A stretch of DNA of 64,000 nt from Chloroflexota bacterium (GCA_028873975.1 JAPPMO010000049.1:48934-112933), one strand, 5' to 3'; shown: positions 1 through 8,619, counted from the stretch's first letter. Made by a program: numbers and translations. The notes: a model not told the origin generated them from the letters alone.

Positions 1-288
1 TACGATAAAGAACGCTTGACTGACGAAGGGCTGGCTGGCACGGTATTCACAAATCCTTCCAATGATCGGTTGTCCTGGGAAGGCAATCCAGTGTCGCTGG
101 CGGGGCGCATTCGCATGCTGCGCGATCTTCGCTGGAAATTAGTTGACGAAGAAAACGGCGGCGGCGAACTCTATGACTTGCAGAATGATCCACACGAATT
201 GAGGAATCTGTGGGATAATCCGCAGTATTCGGCTATCCGCGGCGACATGCAATCGCAATTGGAAAACTGGCAGGCGTCTATAGCCTAA
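1..288 (+). CDS. Sulfatase, C-terminal fragment (cut by window edge)
   Basis: The reading frame is open from base 1 (it begins Tyr-Asp-Lys-Glu-Arg) and ends at the TAA at 286-288, so only the last 95 residues are present. The segment has the typical end of a type I sulfatase: a phrase in which the local copy is told apart by its display of RMLRDLRWKLV, then ELYDLQNDPHELRNLWD, the conserved C-terminal strand and loop, followed by a short amphipathic helix. The catalytic formylglycine site must lie to the left of the window. The gene is followed after 11 bases by an FAD oxidoreductase on the same strand, with a second sulfatase at 6657-8072, so it is probably part of a cluster for desulfating sugars. 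Family confident from the C-terminal signature; substrate unknown. Confidence 0.8.
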   Translation, partial: YDKERLTDEGLAGTVFTNPSNDRLSWEGNPVSLAGRIRMLRDLRWKLVDEENGGGELYDLQNDPHELRNLWDNPQYSAIRGDMQSQLENWQASIA

Positions 289-299
289 AAGGAAAGTAC

Positions 300-2588
300 A
301 TGAAACAAGACAATCAAATCCCCAGAATGCTTAGCGAGCCATTTTCCGCTGAAGCGCGCGCGCCTAAGACCGTCCGCATCGACAGCGATTTGGTGATAGT
401 CGGCGGCGGACTGGCCGGAACCTGCGCGGCTATCACGGCGGCGCGGGCCGGCATCAAGGTCGTGCTGGCGCAAGACCGTCCCGTGCTCGGCGGCAACGCC
501 AGCAGCGAGGTGCGACTATGGGCATTGGGCGCGACCTCGCACATGGGCAATAACAATCGCTGGGCGCGCGAAGGCGGCGTGATCGACGAGATCCTGGTCG
601 AAAACATGTACCGCAATAAGGAAGGCAACGCGCTGATATTCGACACTGTGCTGCTGGAAAAAGTCGTCGACGAGGACAATATCACGCTGCTGCTGAATAC
701 GGCTGCGGTCAGCGTAAGCAAATCCGACGGCGAGACCATCGCATCGGTCAGCGCCTTTTGCAGCCAGAATTCGACGCGGTACGAATTATATGCCCCACTC
801 TTCTGTGATGCTTCCGGCGATGGCATCGTCGCCTTCCAAGCCGGCGCCGCTTTTCGCATGGGCGCGGAAGCCAGCGACGAATTCGGCGAGAAATTCGCGC
901 CAAGCGACGAATACGGCTACCTGCTGGGGCATTCGATTTATTTCTACAGCAAAGATGTCGGCGCGCCTGTCAAGTTTGTGCCGCCCAGCTACGCGCTCGA
1001 AGACATCACCCGGATACCGCGCTTCCGCAGCTTCAACACGGCGATCGACGGCTGCCGCCTTTGGTGGATCGAATATGGCGGGCGACTCGACACGGTGCAC
1101 GAAACCGAGACCATCAAATGGCAACTGTGGAAAGTCGTCTACGGCGTTTGGAACTATATCAAGAATTCGGGAGAATTCCCCGATGCCGAAAACCTGACCC
1201 TGGAATGGGTCGGGCAGATCCCGGGCAAGCGAGAAAGCCGCCGCTTCGAAGGCGATTACATGATGATCCAGCAGGACATAATCGAACAGCGGCAGCACTA
1301 TGACGCCATTTCCTTCGGCGGCTGGTCCATCGACCTGCACCCCGCCGACGGCGTCTTTAGCGAGCGGCCCGGATGCGACCAGTGGCACGCCAAGGGTGTT
1401 TATCAAGTGCCATATCGCAGTCAATACAGCAAGAATATAGGCAACCTCTTCATCACGGGCCGCATCATGAGCGCCTCGCATGTCGCTTTTGGATCGACCC
1501 GCGTGATGCTGACCTTGGCCTCGGCAGCGCAGTCCGTTGGCATGGCAGCCGCGCTGTGCATCAGACATCAACTCCTGCCGCGCGACATAGCCGACGAAGG
1601 CAATATCAAGCTGCTGCAGCGGGATTTGCAGCGCGCAGGCCAGTATATCCCGCAGTTCAGGCTCGAAGATGACGAGAACCTGGTCAGGCATTCAAGAGTG
1701 GCAGCATCCAGCAAACTTTGCCTTGAGGAAATACCCGACAATGGACCACGCTTTAAGTTGGAACGTCCCTATGCCCAGATGATCCCCATGCAGCGCGGTC
1801 GCGTATCGCGCATGTCCATCACTGTTGATGCGGAAGCGCCAACCCAACTCGACGTGCAACTGCGCATGAGTTCCAAGCCGGACAATCATAGTCCCGATAT
1901 CATCTTGAAGACCTGCGCATTCGATCTCGATGAAGGTGATAATCAGCGCGTTGAGCTGGATTTTGACCAATTGCTGAATCGGAATTGTTATGTCTTCGCG
2001 CATGTGCTGGAAAATCCGTTAGTGCATCTGCATCTGAGCGACCAGCGCCTTACCGGATTGCTCGCGCTGACCCATCGCCGGACGCAGCAACCCAGGCACG
2101 ATATCGGCGTCGAAAGCTTCGAGTTTTGGACGCCGCTGCGCCGCCCGGATGGCCAGAACATCGCCATGACCTTCAGCCCGCCGGTTAATGGTTTTGATCC
2201 GCATAACATTTGCAATGGTCTGGCCCGCCCAACCGCGGGAGCGAATGCCTGGGTGGCCGATCCCGATGATCCGCAGCCAGCCCTGGATATCGAGTGGCAA
2301 GCGCCGCAAAGCTTGAGCGAGATTGTATTGATGTTCGACACGGACTGGGATCACCCCATGGAAACCAGCCTTTGGGGCCATCCGGAGGATGTGGCGCCTT
2401 TTGCGGTCAAGGACTACCGCTTGACGGACGGCAATGGCAGAGTCTTCGCCGAGGTGGCCGGCAACCACCAGACGATCAATAGAATACGCTTCGACGAGCC
2501 CGTCGAGACCAAGCGCTTGCGCCTGGAAGTCCTCGCCAGTCACGGCGATGCGCCCGCCGCTGTGTTTTCGGTACTATGTTACGAATAG
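300..2588 (+). CDS. FAD-dependent oxidoreductase with C-terminal carbohydrate-binding-like domain
   Basis: Protein of 762 residues starting at ATG 300, preceded by AAGGAAAG. Residues 31-60 form a Rossmann FAD site (VIVGGGLAG, glycines 35-40), followed by GGNASSEVR, typical of the FAD-dependent oxidoreductase family PF12831 found near sulfatases and glycoside hydrolases. Residues about 560-762 look like a separate beta-sandwich resembling the F5/8 type C (galactose-binding) fold, with a final strand ending in AVFSVLCYE. No signal peptide is visible, so a cytoplasmic role is likely. The coding end overlaps the upstream extension of the next gene but not its chosen start. Substrate not deducible; oxidation of a sugar or sugar derivative is an inference from context. 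Confidence 0.85.
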   Translation: MKQDNQIPRMLSEPFSAEARAPKTVRIDSDLVIVGGGLAGTCAAITAARAGIKVVLAQDRPVLGGNASSEVRLWALGATSHMGNNNRWAREGGVIDEILVENMYRNKEGNALIFDTVLLEKVVDEDNITLLLNTAAVSVSKSDGETIASVSAFCSQNSTRYELYAPLFCDASGDGIVAFQAGAAFRMGAEASDEFGEKFAPSDEYGYLLGHSIYFYSKDVGAPVKFVPPSYALEDITRIPRFRSFNTAIDGCRLWWIEYGGRLDTVHETETIKWQLWKVVYGVWNYIKNSGEFPDAENLTLEWVGQIPGKRESRRFEGDYMMIQQDIIEQRQHYDAISFGGWSIDLHPADGVFSERPGCDQWHAKGVYQVPYRSQYSKNIGNLFITGRIMSASHVAFGSTRVMLTLASAAQSVGMAAALCIRHQLLPRDIADEGNIKLLQRDLQRAGQYIPQFRLEDDENLVRHSRVAASSKLCLEEIPDNGPRFKLERPYAQMIPMQRGRVSRMSITVDAEAPTQLDVQLRMSSKPDNHSPDIILKTCAFDLDEGDNQRVELDFDQLLNRNCYVFAHVLENPLVHLHLSDQRLTGLLALTHRRTQQPRHDIGVESFEFWTPLRRPDGQNIAMTFSPPVNGFDPHNICNGLARPTAGANAWVADPDDPQPALDIEWQAPQSLSEIVLMFDTDWDHPMETSLWGHPEDVAPFAVKDYRLTDGNGRVFAEVAGNHQTINRIRFDEPVETKRLRLEVLASHGDAPAAVFSVLCYE

Positions 2589-2620
2589 CCCGGCAAAGGC
2601 GAGGCGGAGATAAAAGAGCG

Positions 2621-3439
2621 ATGGCAAGCGATAGAGAGATTTACTTTTTCGATCTTAACGGATTCCTCGTGCTGAGGGGCGCATTATCCAAGCGGGAAGT
2701 CGCCGACATCAATGCTGGTATCGATGCGCTATTGCCCATTGAGCCCGGCGAGTGGAAGGGCTATGTGCATGGCCACAACTACGGCGACGATGATGGCTTG
2801 AACCTGCAGCAGATTTACGAGGGCGGCGAAGCCTTTGAAAAACTGATCGACCACCCGTCGTGGATCGAAAAAGTCAAGTATTTTGTTGGCGGCGCCGACA
2901 CCTTTGATTACAACCATGGTCCCTTGTTCATTGATGAGTGCTTCGCCAACATCCGCGGTCCCGGAGAGGCGATCGGCTTGCACAGCGGCGGCCACGAAGG
3001 CACCAAACGCACCCAGTTTCGTTATTACAACGGCCGGTTCCATTGCGGGCAAATCAACATCCTGATGGCGCTGACGGATATCGGACCTGGCGACGGCGCG
3101 ACTATGGTCGTGCCCGGCAGCCATAAGTCCCACTTCCCCCACCCCGATAGCGAAGCGCATCGAATGCGAGGCGAAGAGGCGTCGGTTGATCGCGTGGAAG
3201 GCGCTGTCGAGGTCCGGATGGACGCCGGCGACGTCCTGTTATTTGTGGATGCGCTGTGTCATGGATCGGCAGAGCGGCGCAACCCGGGGGATCGTCGGAT
3301 CATCGTCTTCCGCTATGGTCCCTCCTGGGGCAACTTCCGCTTTGGATATCAAGTGTCTCAAGACCTGATCGATCGTTTGACGCCGGAAAGACGGCAAATC
3401 GTGCGGCCAAAAGCGCCGCTTGTCCCCAACTCATCATAA
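2621..3439 (+). CDS. Phytanoyl-CoA dioxygenase (PhyH)-like protein with altered iron motif
   Basis: The frame is open from 2576, but the ATG at 2621 is chosen because GGCGGAG lies upstream and the earlier TTG-type start would overlap the preceding gene; this gives 272 residues. The protein has the PhyH double-stranded beta-helix signatures: a GDGATMVVPGSHKSHF segment (about residues 157-172), a distal histidine in ALCHGS (H214) and a following arginine-rich strand (RRIIVFRY) expected to hold 2-oxoglutarate. The proximal motif reads LHSGGHEG (H121, G123), so the usual metal-binding carboxylate of H-x-D is replaced by glycine. Related proteins of sulfatase-rich bacteria, as I recall, also have H-G-G here. 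Its stop codon abuts the stop of the convergent gene at 3440. Probably oxidises a sugar or lipid-like metabolite; substrate unknown. Confidence 0.8.
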   Translation: MASDREIYFFDLNGFLVLRGALSKREVADINAGIDALLPIEPGEWKGYVHGHNYGDDDGLNLQQIYEGGEAFEKLIDHPSWIEKVKYFVGGADTFDYNHGPLFIDECFANIRGPGEAIGLHSGGHEGTKRTQFRYYNGRFHCGQINILMALTDIGPGDGATMVVPGSHKSHFPHPDSEAHRMRGEEASVDRVEGAVEVRMDAGDVLLFVDALCHGSAERRNPGDRRIIVFRYGPSWGNFRFGYQVSQDLIDRLTPERRQIVRPKAPLVPNSS

Positions 3440-4594
3440 TCAGGCTTGTAGCTCTCGCAGGCGCTTCTCGTCCAATTCGACGCCGAGGCCCGCGCCGCGC
3501 GGCAATTCATAACGTCCCTTGGCGCAGATCAGCGGCTCGGTCAAGAGCATGTTGGCGACCTCAAATACTGGCGGTTGATATTCCAACAAGTACAAATTCG
3601 GTATCGCCGCGGCGACATGCAAGGTCGCTGCGATACAAATGCCCAGGCCGACGCTCAAGTGCGGCGCCATGCGGACGTTGAAGGCTTCCGCCATGCTGGC
3701 GATCTTTGCCACTTCAGAGATGCCGGCTCTGCCGACATCGGGCTGCAGAATGTCGGCGGCTTTTTGCATCAGCCAGGGACGGAATTGATAACGTGTGCGT
3801 TCGGTCTCGCCGATGGCGACGGGGATGGCGATGGCGCGCGCCAACTGCGCGTGAGACTCGATATCTTCCGGGTTGATCGGCGCTTCAAAGAATCCGACAT
3901 CCAGTTCTTCGAGGCGCTTGCCCAAGCGAACCGCGTCATCGAGATCGTAAACCCAGTGCGCGTCCAGCAGCAGCGTCGCTTCGTCCCCCAAGGCATCCCG
4001 CAATGCCTTGACGCTATGCGCGTCCGCCCGCAAGCCATGCCCAGCCGCCAGCTTGAAAGCGCTAAAGCCCTTATCGTCAAAGGACAAGGCAAGTTCAACG
4101 CGTTCTTCCGCTGTTGGTCTGGGCAACCCGGAAACATAACAGGGCACGGAGTCTCGATAGGCCCCGCCCAGCAGTTGATAGACCGGTCGGGACAGCATCT
4201 TCCCGCGCAGGTCCCAAAGCGCGGTATCGCAAGCGCTGATGGCATCAAGCATGAATCCGCCATAATAACCGCGCTCGCGCATCAAGTCGTACATGACATT
4301 CCACAGCACATTGCCATCCAGGGGATCGCGACCGACGAGGGCGGGCGCCAGCAACTGCTCGACGATCACCCCCACCGTTTCCGGCGCAACCGGCGCCAAG
4401 GCTTCGCCCCAGCCAATTAAACCGTCGTCGGTCGTGAGCTTGACGAAGACCGTCTCGAAATAAGCGGAGTAGAGCGCGCGGTATGGCGGGCGCAAGAAAT
4501 AAGCCCCTGGATCCGCGGAGGCCGGCAGACTGCCCAGGTAAGCTTCGTCTCGCTTGATGCGGAGGGGCATCACTTCGACCTTGGATATGCTCAT
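3440..4594 (-). CDS. Mandelate racemase/muconate lactonizing enzyme family, probable sugar-acid dehydratase
   Basis: Protein of 384 residues, ATG at 4594 behind AGGGGA. It has the enolase-superfamily capping domain (1-120) and barrel. Metal ligands are visible as D211, E237 (FFEAP) and E263 (IGETE). The second strand reads FKLAAGH, lacking the KxK acid/base pair, while D211-A-H213 and H312 (MAPHLSVG) match the D-x-H plus His arrangement known in the galactonate and mannonate dehydratase groups. This favours a sugar-acid dehydratase rather than a racemase; the exact acid cannot be read. It is transcribed away from the DHDPS-family gene at 4963, which would suit the next step on a 2-keto-3-deoxy acid. 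Confidence 0.85.
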   Translation of the reverse strand: MSISKVEVMPLRIKRDEAYLGSLPASADPGAYFLRPPYRALYSAYFETVFVKLTTDDGLIGWGEALAPVAPETVGVIVEQLLAPALVGRDPLDGNVLWNVMYDLMRERGYYGGFMLDAISACDTALWDLRGKMLSRPVYQLLGGAYRDSVPCYVSGLPRPTAEERVELALSFDDKGFSAFKLAAGHGLRADAHSVKALRDALGDEATLLLDAHWVYDLDDAVRLGKRLEELDVGFFEAPINPEDIESHAQLARAIAIPVAIGETERTRYQFRPWLMQKAADILQPDVGRAGISEVAKIASMAEAFNVRMAPHLSVGLGICIAATLHVAAAIPNLYLLEYQPPVFEVANMLLTEPLICAKGRYELPRGAGLGVELDEKRLRELQA

Positions 4595-4962
4595 GATTTT
4601 TCCCCTGATAAAGCGGATTTAGTGGGAGTGTTTCCAAACTAAGGGTATAGTTTATGAGAACGGAAGCAACTTGGCAATGAATTGAGAAACTATGGGCGCA
4701 TTTCAATATTTTTGCAGATGTCCACAGGGCAATCGCTTGAAAAATGGTATCTTGTGGAGCAATGCAACGAAGAAAATAAAAGTTCACCACAGAGCCACAG
4801 AGCGCACAGAGAAATACAAAAGATCATTTCTGTTGCGGGCGTTTCAGCGAAACGCCCCACCATCGCCTCCATTTTGGCAGGCAAGAGCTTAAATCTCGGT
4901 GTCCTCGGTGGTTAAATTGCCAATAATCTTAATTACACCCAGAAACTGTGACGAGGTGAGCC
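4595..4962. other. Divergent intergenic region, 368 bp
   Basis: This gap separates the divergent dehydratase-like gene (minus) and the DHDPS-family gene (plus). It contains a degenerate member of the dispersed repeat family (4783-4919, listed separately). Close to the minus-strand gene, around 4628-4650, there is a GTTTCCAAACTAAGG stretch that shares TGTTTCCAAA with the operator-like site upstream of the GH127 gene (32447-32464), but only one half-site is clear here. No small gene is supported; the short open frames are read from the repeat. The GAGGTGA at 4953-4959 serves the GTG start at 4963. Confidence 0.6.
4783..4919. repeat. Dispersed palindromic element, copy R1 (degenerate)
   Basis: The left arm reads TTCACCACAGAGCCACAGAG and continues with GCGCACAGAG; the right arm reads CTCGGTGTCCTCGGTGGTTAA. 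The arms are the inverted repeats shared with the other copies in this window. The outer CAGGGCAATCGCATC ends are not recognisable, so this copy appears truncated or old. The internal part between the arms, including GGCGTTTCAGCGAAACGCC, forms its own short hairpin and does not match the other cores. Confidence 0.7.
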
Positions 4963-5868
4963 GTGCTGGCAGGCATCTTTCAAATCCTACATACACCCTT
5001 CGACGATGATGGAACGATCGATTGGAGCAGCTTTCAAACGCAGATCGACTACTGCATGGCGGCCGGCGCCCACGGATTGGTCGTGCCGGCTTTGGCAAGC
5101 GAATTCTTCACCTTGAGCGACGCCGAGCGCTTCCGCGTCGTCGAATTCGCGGCAAAATCGATTGACGGCAGGGCGCCGCTGGTAGTCGGCGTTCAAGGTT
5201 TGACGCTGTCGGCCGCGCAGGCATTCGCCAGCCAAGCCTGCAAGAATGGCGCCACAGCGCTGATGGCGATGCCGCCCTATCTGCGCAAAGCCCCCAAAGC
5301 CTACGTGAAAGACTACTATCGCGCGCTGGCTCAATTCGATCGCCCGCTCATGATTCAGAACGCGCCGGCGCCAATCGGCAGTCCTTTGTCGCCCCGCGAA
5401 CTCGTCGAACTGCTGGCATCCGAGCCAAATATCGCATACATCAAAGAGGAAACAATCCCGATCTTGCAGCACATCAATCAGATCCTGGCATTGGACACGG
5501 GGCATTGCGCGGGCGTCTTCGGCGGCGCCAACGGCGCCTACCTGATAGACGAACTGACGCGCGGCGCTTGCGGCAATATGCCAGCCGGGGGCGTCATGGA
5601 CGTCCAGGTCAAAATCTACGAACACTATCAAGCCGGCGAGCAAGAGAGGGCGGAACAGATACATTTTCAGTTGCTGCCGCTTTTGAATTACGCGGCCGTC
5701 TATGGCATTTCTTTCCACAAATATGTCCTGTGGCGACGGGGCGTCTTGCGCTCTCCATACGTCCGCGATCCGCAGAAGATCAGCCTCAACGCCGATGACA
5801 TCCGAGCCATCGAGGGACTCTGGGATCGCATTGCCGAATTCGCGCTGAGCGATTACCCCTTCGTCTAG
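4963..5868 (+). CDS. DHDPS (DapA)/N-acetylneuraminate lyase family protein
   Basis: Protein of 301 residues starting at GTG 4963, supported by GAGGTGA just upstream. The (beta/alpha)8 family is recognised from TPFDDDGTID at the N-terminus, the GLVVPALASEF loop and the Schiff-base lysine K161 in YIKEET. The usual catalytic tyrosine of the Y-N-x-P motif is replaced: the sequence reads IQNAP (Q132), so classical DHDPS chemistry is doubtful. The gene is 2 bases from the SDR gene at 5871, clearly an operon. With the dehydratase-like gene next door it could act on a 2-keto-3-deoxy sugar acid, which is an inference. Confidence 0.85.
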   Translation: MLAGIFQILHTPFDDDGTIDWSSFQTQIDYCMAAGAHGLVVPALASEFFTLSDAERFRVVEFAAKSIDGRAPLVVGVQGLTLSAAQAFASQACKNGATALMAMPPYLRKAPKAYVKDYYRALAQFDRPLMIQNAPAPIGSPLSPRELVELLASEPNIAYIKEETIPILQHINQILALDTGHCAGVFGGANGAYLIDELTRGACGNMPAGGVMDVQVKIYEHYQAGEQERAEQIHFQLLPLLNYAAVYGISFHKYVLWRRGVLRSPYVRDPQKISLNADDIRAIEGLWDRIAEFALSDYPFV

Positions 5869-5870
5869 TC

Positions 5871-6647
5871 ATGGACCTGAACCATCGCTTACGCGACAGA
5901 GTTGCGATCGTCAGCGGCGCCGGGAGCGGCATCGGGGCCGGTACGGCAAAGGAATTGGCGGCGCAGGGCGCGCGCGTGATCATTGCGGAACTTGATCCTG
6001 AAAGCGGCGCGGGCGTCGCCGCAGAGATTCGAGCCGCAGGACATGAAGCTGCCTTTGTCGCATGCGATGTGCGCGAAGAAAAAAGCATTGCTTCCATGAT
6101 TGAGGCCGCGATCAGGCAGTACCAGAAGATCGATATCCTGGTGAATAATGCCGGAATAACGCAGGTCGTCAATCTTGACATGATGTCGCCGGAAGAATGG
6201 GATCAACTGTTAAGCGTGAACCTGAGGAGCATGTTCTTAATGACAAGAGCCTGTCTGCCCTATCTGCGTCGAAGCGAGGGCGCCGCCATCGTGAACATGT
6301 CGTCGGTCAACGCTTGGGTAACGCTGGGCGCTTTGAGCGCCTACGCAGCTTCGAAAGCGGGCATCGTCGGTTTCACCAAGAGCCTGGCGGCGGAACTTGC
6401 GCCGCGTATCCGCGTCAATGCCATCGCTCCCGGCGCCATATTGACGGATGCCTGGAAAGATCGAGACAAGCTCGATCAAGTCTTGGCGCATCGGCTAAAG
6501 TACATCCCGCTCGAGCGGATGGGCGCCCCGAAAGATGTCGGTCAGGGCGTGGCTTTTCTCGTCAGCGATCACGCCGCCTACATTACGGGAACTGTGTTGA
6601 CGATCGACGGCGGTATGACCGCACGGCTCTACGACGGCCAGGTCTGA
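5871..6647 (+). CDS. Short-chain dehydrogenase/reductase
   Basis: Classical SDR of 258 residues. The NAD(P) site is GAGSGIG (16-22), with NNAG at 92-95 and the catalytic Ser145, Tyr158 and Lys162 (SAYAASKAG). D42 after the second strand (AELDPES) favours NAD over NADP. The C-terminal TGTVLTIDGGM motif is complete. It starts two bases after the DHDPS-family gene and ends 9 bases before the convergent sulfatase stop. Its probable role is oxidation of a sugar, sugar acid or polyol intermediate in the same pathway; the substrate is not deducible. Confidence 0.92.
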   Translation: MDLNHRLRDRVAIVSGAGSGIGAGTAKELAAQGARVIIAELDPESGAGVAAEIRAAGHEAAFVACDVREEKSIASMIEAAIRQYQKIDILVNNAGITQVVNLDMMSPEEWDQLLSVNLRSMFLMTRACLPYLRRSEGAAIVNMSSVNAWVTLGALSAYAASKAGIVGFTKSLAAELAPRIRVNAIAPGAILTDAWKDRDKLDQVLAHRLKYIPLERMGAPKDVGQGVAFLVSDHAAYITGTVLTIDGGMTARLYDGQV

Positions 6648-6656
6648 ATGCCGAGC

Positions 6657-8072
6657 TCAGTAAACCCAGGTACGCGCTAGCGGGCGTTCCATTTGCAGCA
6701 GACGCGCCAGCAGTTGATGGCGGCAGCGCGCCAGCGCCGGCTGATGCGCCGGCTCGTCGACAACATCAGCATATTCGCCCGGATCCGTCTCGATATGCCA
6801 AAGGCGCTCTCTGCCGTCGCTGTGAATCAGATAGCGATAATCCCGATTCCGCAGACACTTCCAGCCATCGCCCTCGGTCAACGCCGCCCGCTTGGGGACT
6901 TCCGCGCCGGTCATGACCACATCTGCCAAGCTGATGCCCTGCAAACTCGGCGGCGCTTGAATGCCAGCCAAGCTCAACAAGGTCGGCAGGATATCCACTG
7001 CTTCGACGATCCCGTCAATCCGCTGCCCGGGCTCCTCATTTGGCGCGGACAGGATCAAGGGCACGCGGCTGACGGCATCATCGGCTGGGTAGCCTTTGCC
7101 AAACTTGAGATGCGTCCCTAACCACTCTCCATGATCCGATGTGAAAACGACAATCGTATTTTCCCGTTGACCGGCTGCATCCAAGGCGGCGAGGATCTGC
7201 CCGACGTAATGGTCGACTTCGCTGATCATGGCGTAATAACCGTGTTTGGCGCGACGCAGATGCCCATCCGAGAACTGTTCACCGGGTTCAACTGGCCGCT
7301 GACCGTCGATTTCCGGCGGAAACTCCGGTACTGACAAGCTCGCGGGATCGTAAAGATCAAGGTATTTCTGCGGCGTCATCCAGGGCGCGTGCGGGGAATA
7401 AAAACCAGCGATGCACAGAAATGGTTGATCTCTCGCTTGCCGAATGAATTCGATGGTCTGCTCGGCGACAAACGCGCTATGCGTCAGGCTATCGTCTGCC
7501 CCAAATGGAATGCCGCCCTCAAAGTCGAAACGCCCCTCCGGATCGCCACGGTGCGCGACCTCGTCCTTGATGCCCAGCGTGCGATTCCAGATTCGCGTAC
7601 CGGGTGGGATGCCGGCGCTGATAGCATCCATTGCTTCCGGCGCGCGCTGCCGTACCCAGGCGCGATAGGCGTCTTCGTAGACGCCCGGCTCATCCGAGAT
7701 TTCCAAATGGTCAAAGCCATAATCCGGATGCGGGCTACGGTGATCGCGGTTGGCGTGCGGCAGAAAGTGCAACTTGCCGATATTGGAGCAGCGATAACCG
7801 TAAGTTTTCAAAATGCGCGGCAGCGTCAGCAAGTCTTCCGGCGCCGGAACACCCATCCGCGTGATGCCGAGGCTGGATGGATAGCGGCCCGACAACATGC
7901 TTACGCGGCTGGGCATACAGACCGGGTTCTGCACGAAATGATGTGTGAAGGTCACGCCAGAAGCGGCAAGCGCGTCGAGATTCGGCGTCAGTATCTCGGC
8001 ATTGCCGTTGGCGCCCAAGGTATCCCAGCGTTGCTGGTCCGTGTACAAAATGAGGATATTCAGCCGTCGCAT
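6657..8072 (-). CDS. Sulfatase (type I, formylglycine-dependent)
   Basis: Protein of 471 residues. The frame is open up to 8213, but the extra N-terminus is read out of a repeat element (copy R2), so the start is placed at ATG 8072 where the conserved MRRLNILILYTDQQRWD begins. The formylglycine motif is C52-M-P-S-R56, and metal ligands are visible as D12 and D313-H314 (TSDHGEWLG). No signal peptide is seen, so the enzyme probably acts inside the cell on imported oligosaccharides or monosaccharides. It is a second sulfatase besides the fragment at 1-288. Substrate not assignable. Confidence 0.9.
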   Translation of the reverse strand: MRRLNILILYTDQQRWDTLGANGNAEILTPNLDALAASGVTFTHHFVQNPVCMPSRVSMLSGRYPSSLGITRMGVPAPEDLLTLPRILKTYGYRCSNIGKLHFLPHANRDHRSPHPDYGFDHLEISDEPGVYEDAYRAWVRQRAPEAMDAISAGIPPGTRIWNRTLGIKDEVAHRGDPEGRFDFEGGIPFGADDSLTHSAFVAEQTIEFIRQARDQPFLCIAGFYSPHAPWMTPQKYLDLYDPASLSVPEFPPEIDGQRPVEPGEQFSDGHLRRAKHGYYAMISEVDHYVGQILAALDAAGQRENTIVVFTSDHGEWLGTHLKFGKGYPADDAVSRVPLILSAPNEEPGQRIDGIVEAVDILPTLLSLAGIQAPPSLQGISLADVVMTGAEVPKRAALTEGDGWKCLRNRDYRYLIHSDGRERLWHIETDPGEYADVVDEPAHQPALARCRHQLLARLLQMERPLARTWVY

Positions 8073-8150
8073 AGGCTCGATTCTCGTCGGATGCGAGCGA
8101 GGCGATTTTATCGCGTATATGTTGGAAAAGCGAAAGTCATCCCATGATAC

Positions 8151-8578
8151 CCAGGGCATTTGCATCAAATTTTTTCGCCTCAGAGGCGCCGAGGACACCG
8201 AGAAAAGCAACAAAAATCAATGCTCTTGTCTTATCTCAGACATGCTTTTGAGCGACGTAGGTGGTTTCTTTGGCAACTTTGTAATATACAGGTGGCGGAT
8301 TTAGAGAATAAGTCGTCAAAACACCCTCAACCCTGTGACCTCAGTAGTTCCAAGTAAGTAATGAGAATAGCGAAAACGCCGCTTTTCTACCCCATCCCCG
8401 GCTTGTGCCCCCTCGGTCCCCCCGAATCATCAGGGAAGGGTGACTCGACGTTTTTATTTGGAATGTCCAGCAGAATTCGCACGATTAACTTGGTTCTACT
8501 TCTGTTTTCTCTATGATTAGATTATGGTTTGAATTCTTGACCATTCTGCGAATACCCGATGTAATGTTGATTGCCCTG
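8151..8578. repeat. MITE-like element, copy R2 (core type A1) with nested insertion
   Basis: The left end reads CAGGGCATTTGCATCAAA and the right end is ATTGCCCTG, the terminal inverted repeat of the family. The left arm carries GAGGCGCCGAGGACACCGAG. The A1 core (CAATGCTCTTGTCTTAT, then ACAGGTGGCGGATTTAGAG) matches copy R5 nearly base for base, and R4 in the opposite orientation. The 10 bases before the element (8142-8151, CCATGATACC) and after it (8579-8588, CCATGATTCC) agree at 9 of 10 positions, so they look like a target-site duplication. Element B1 interrupts the right part. Confidence 0.8.
8343..8500. repeat. Palindromic element B1, inserted in R2
   Basis: Comparison of R2 with R5 shows about 160 extra bases here. 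The ends are inverted repeats (AGTAGTTCCAAG against CTTGGTTCTACT, 10 of 12 paired). Inside are ATGAGAAT, TTCTACCCCATCCC, CTCGGTC and ATCAGGGA, in the same order as in element B2 at 50588-50733. Together the two define a second repeat family distinct from the CAGGG elements. Confidence 0.65.
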
Positions 8579-8590
8579 CCATGATTCCTG

Positions 8591-8619
8591 TTAAGCATGG
8601 ATTACAAATATGATATAAA
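8591..8619 (+). promoter_or_regulatory. Possible glgP promoter
   Basis: TATAAA (8614-8619) lies 17 bases after TTAAGC (8591-8596). The -10 is good and the -35 poor. It sits between the end of repeat R2 and the glgP start at 8716. The AGGAC at 8706-8710 is the likely ribosome binding site. Confidence 0.35.

Noticed and set aside
786-1691. 301-residue minus-strand open frame inside the FAD oxidoreductase
   Set aside because: It overlaps fully a convincing gene in the opposite strand and shows no recognised family motif.
2621-3439. Assignment as an iron halogenase
   Set aside because: H-x-G alone is insufficient; the same change may be a subfamily trait with unknown chemistry.
8073-8213. N-terminal extension of the sulfatase up to 8213
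   Set aside because: The added residues are read from the arm of repeat R2 and do not match the family; the conserved start lies at 8072.
8160-8357. Short open frames in repeat R2, and similar ones at 4682-4915
   Set aside because: They are translations of the repeat arms with no ribosome binding site and no protein-like conservation between copies.
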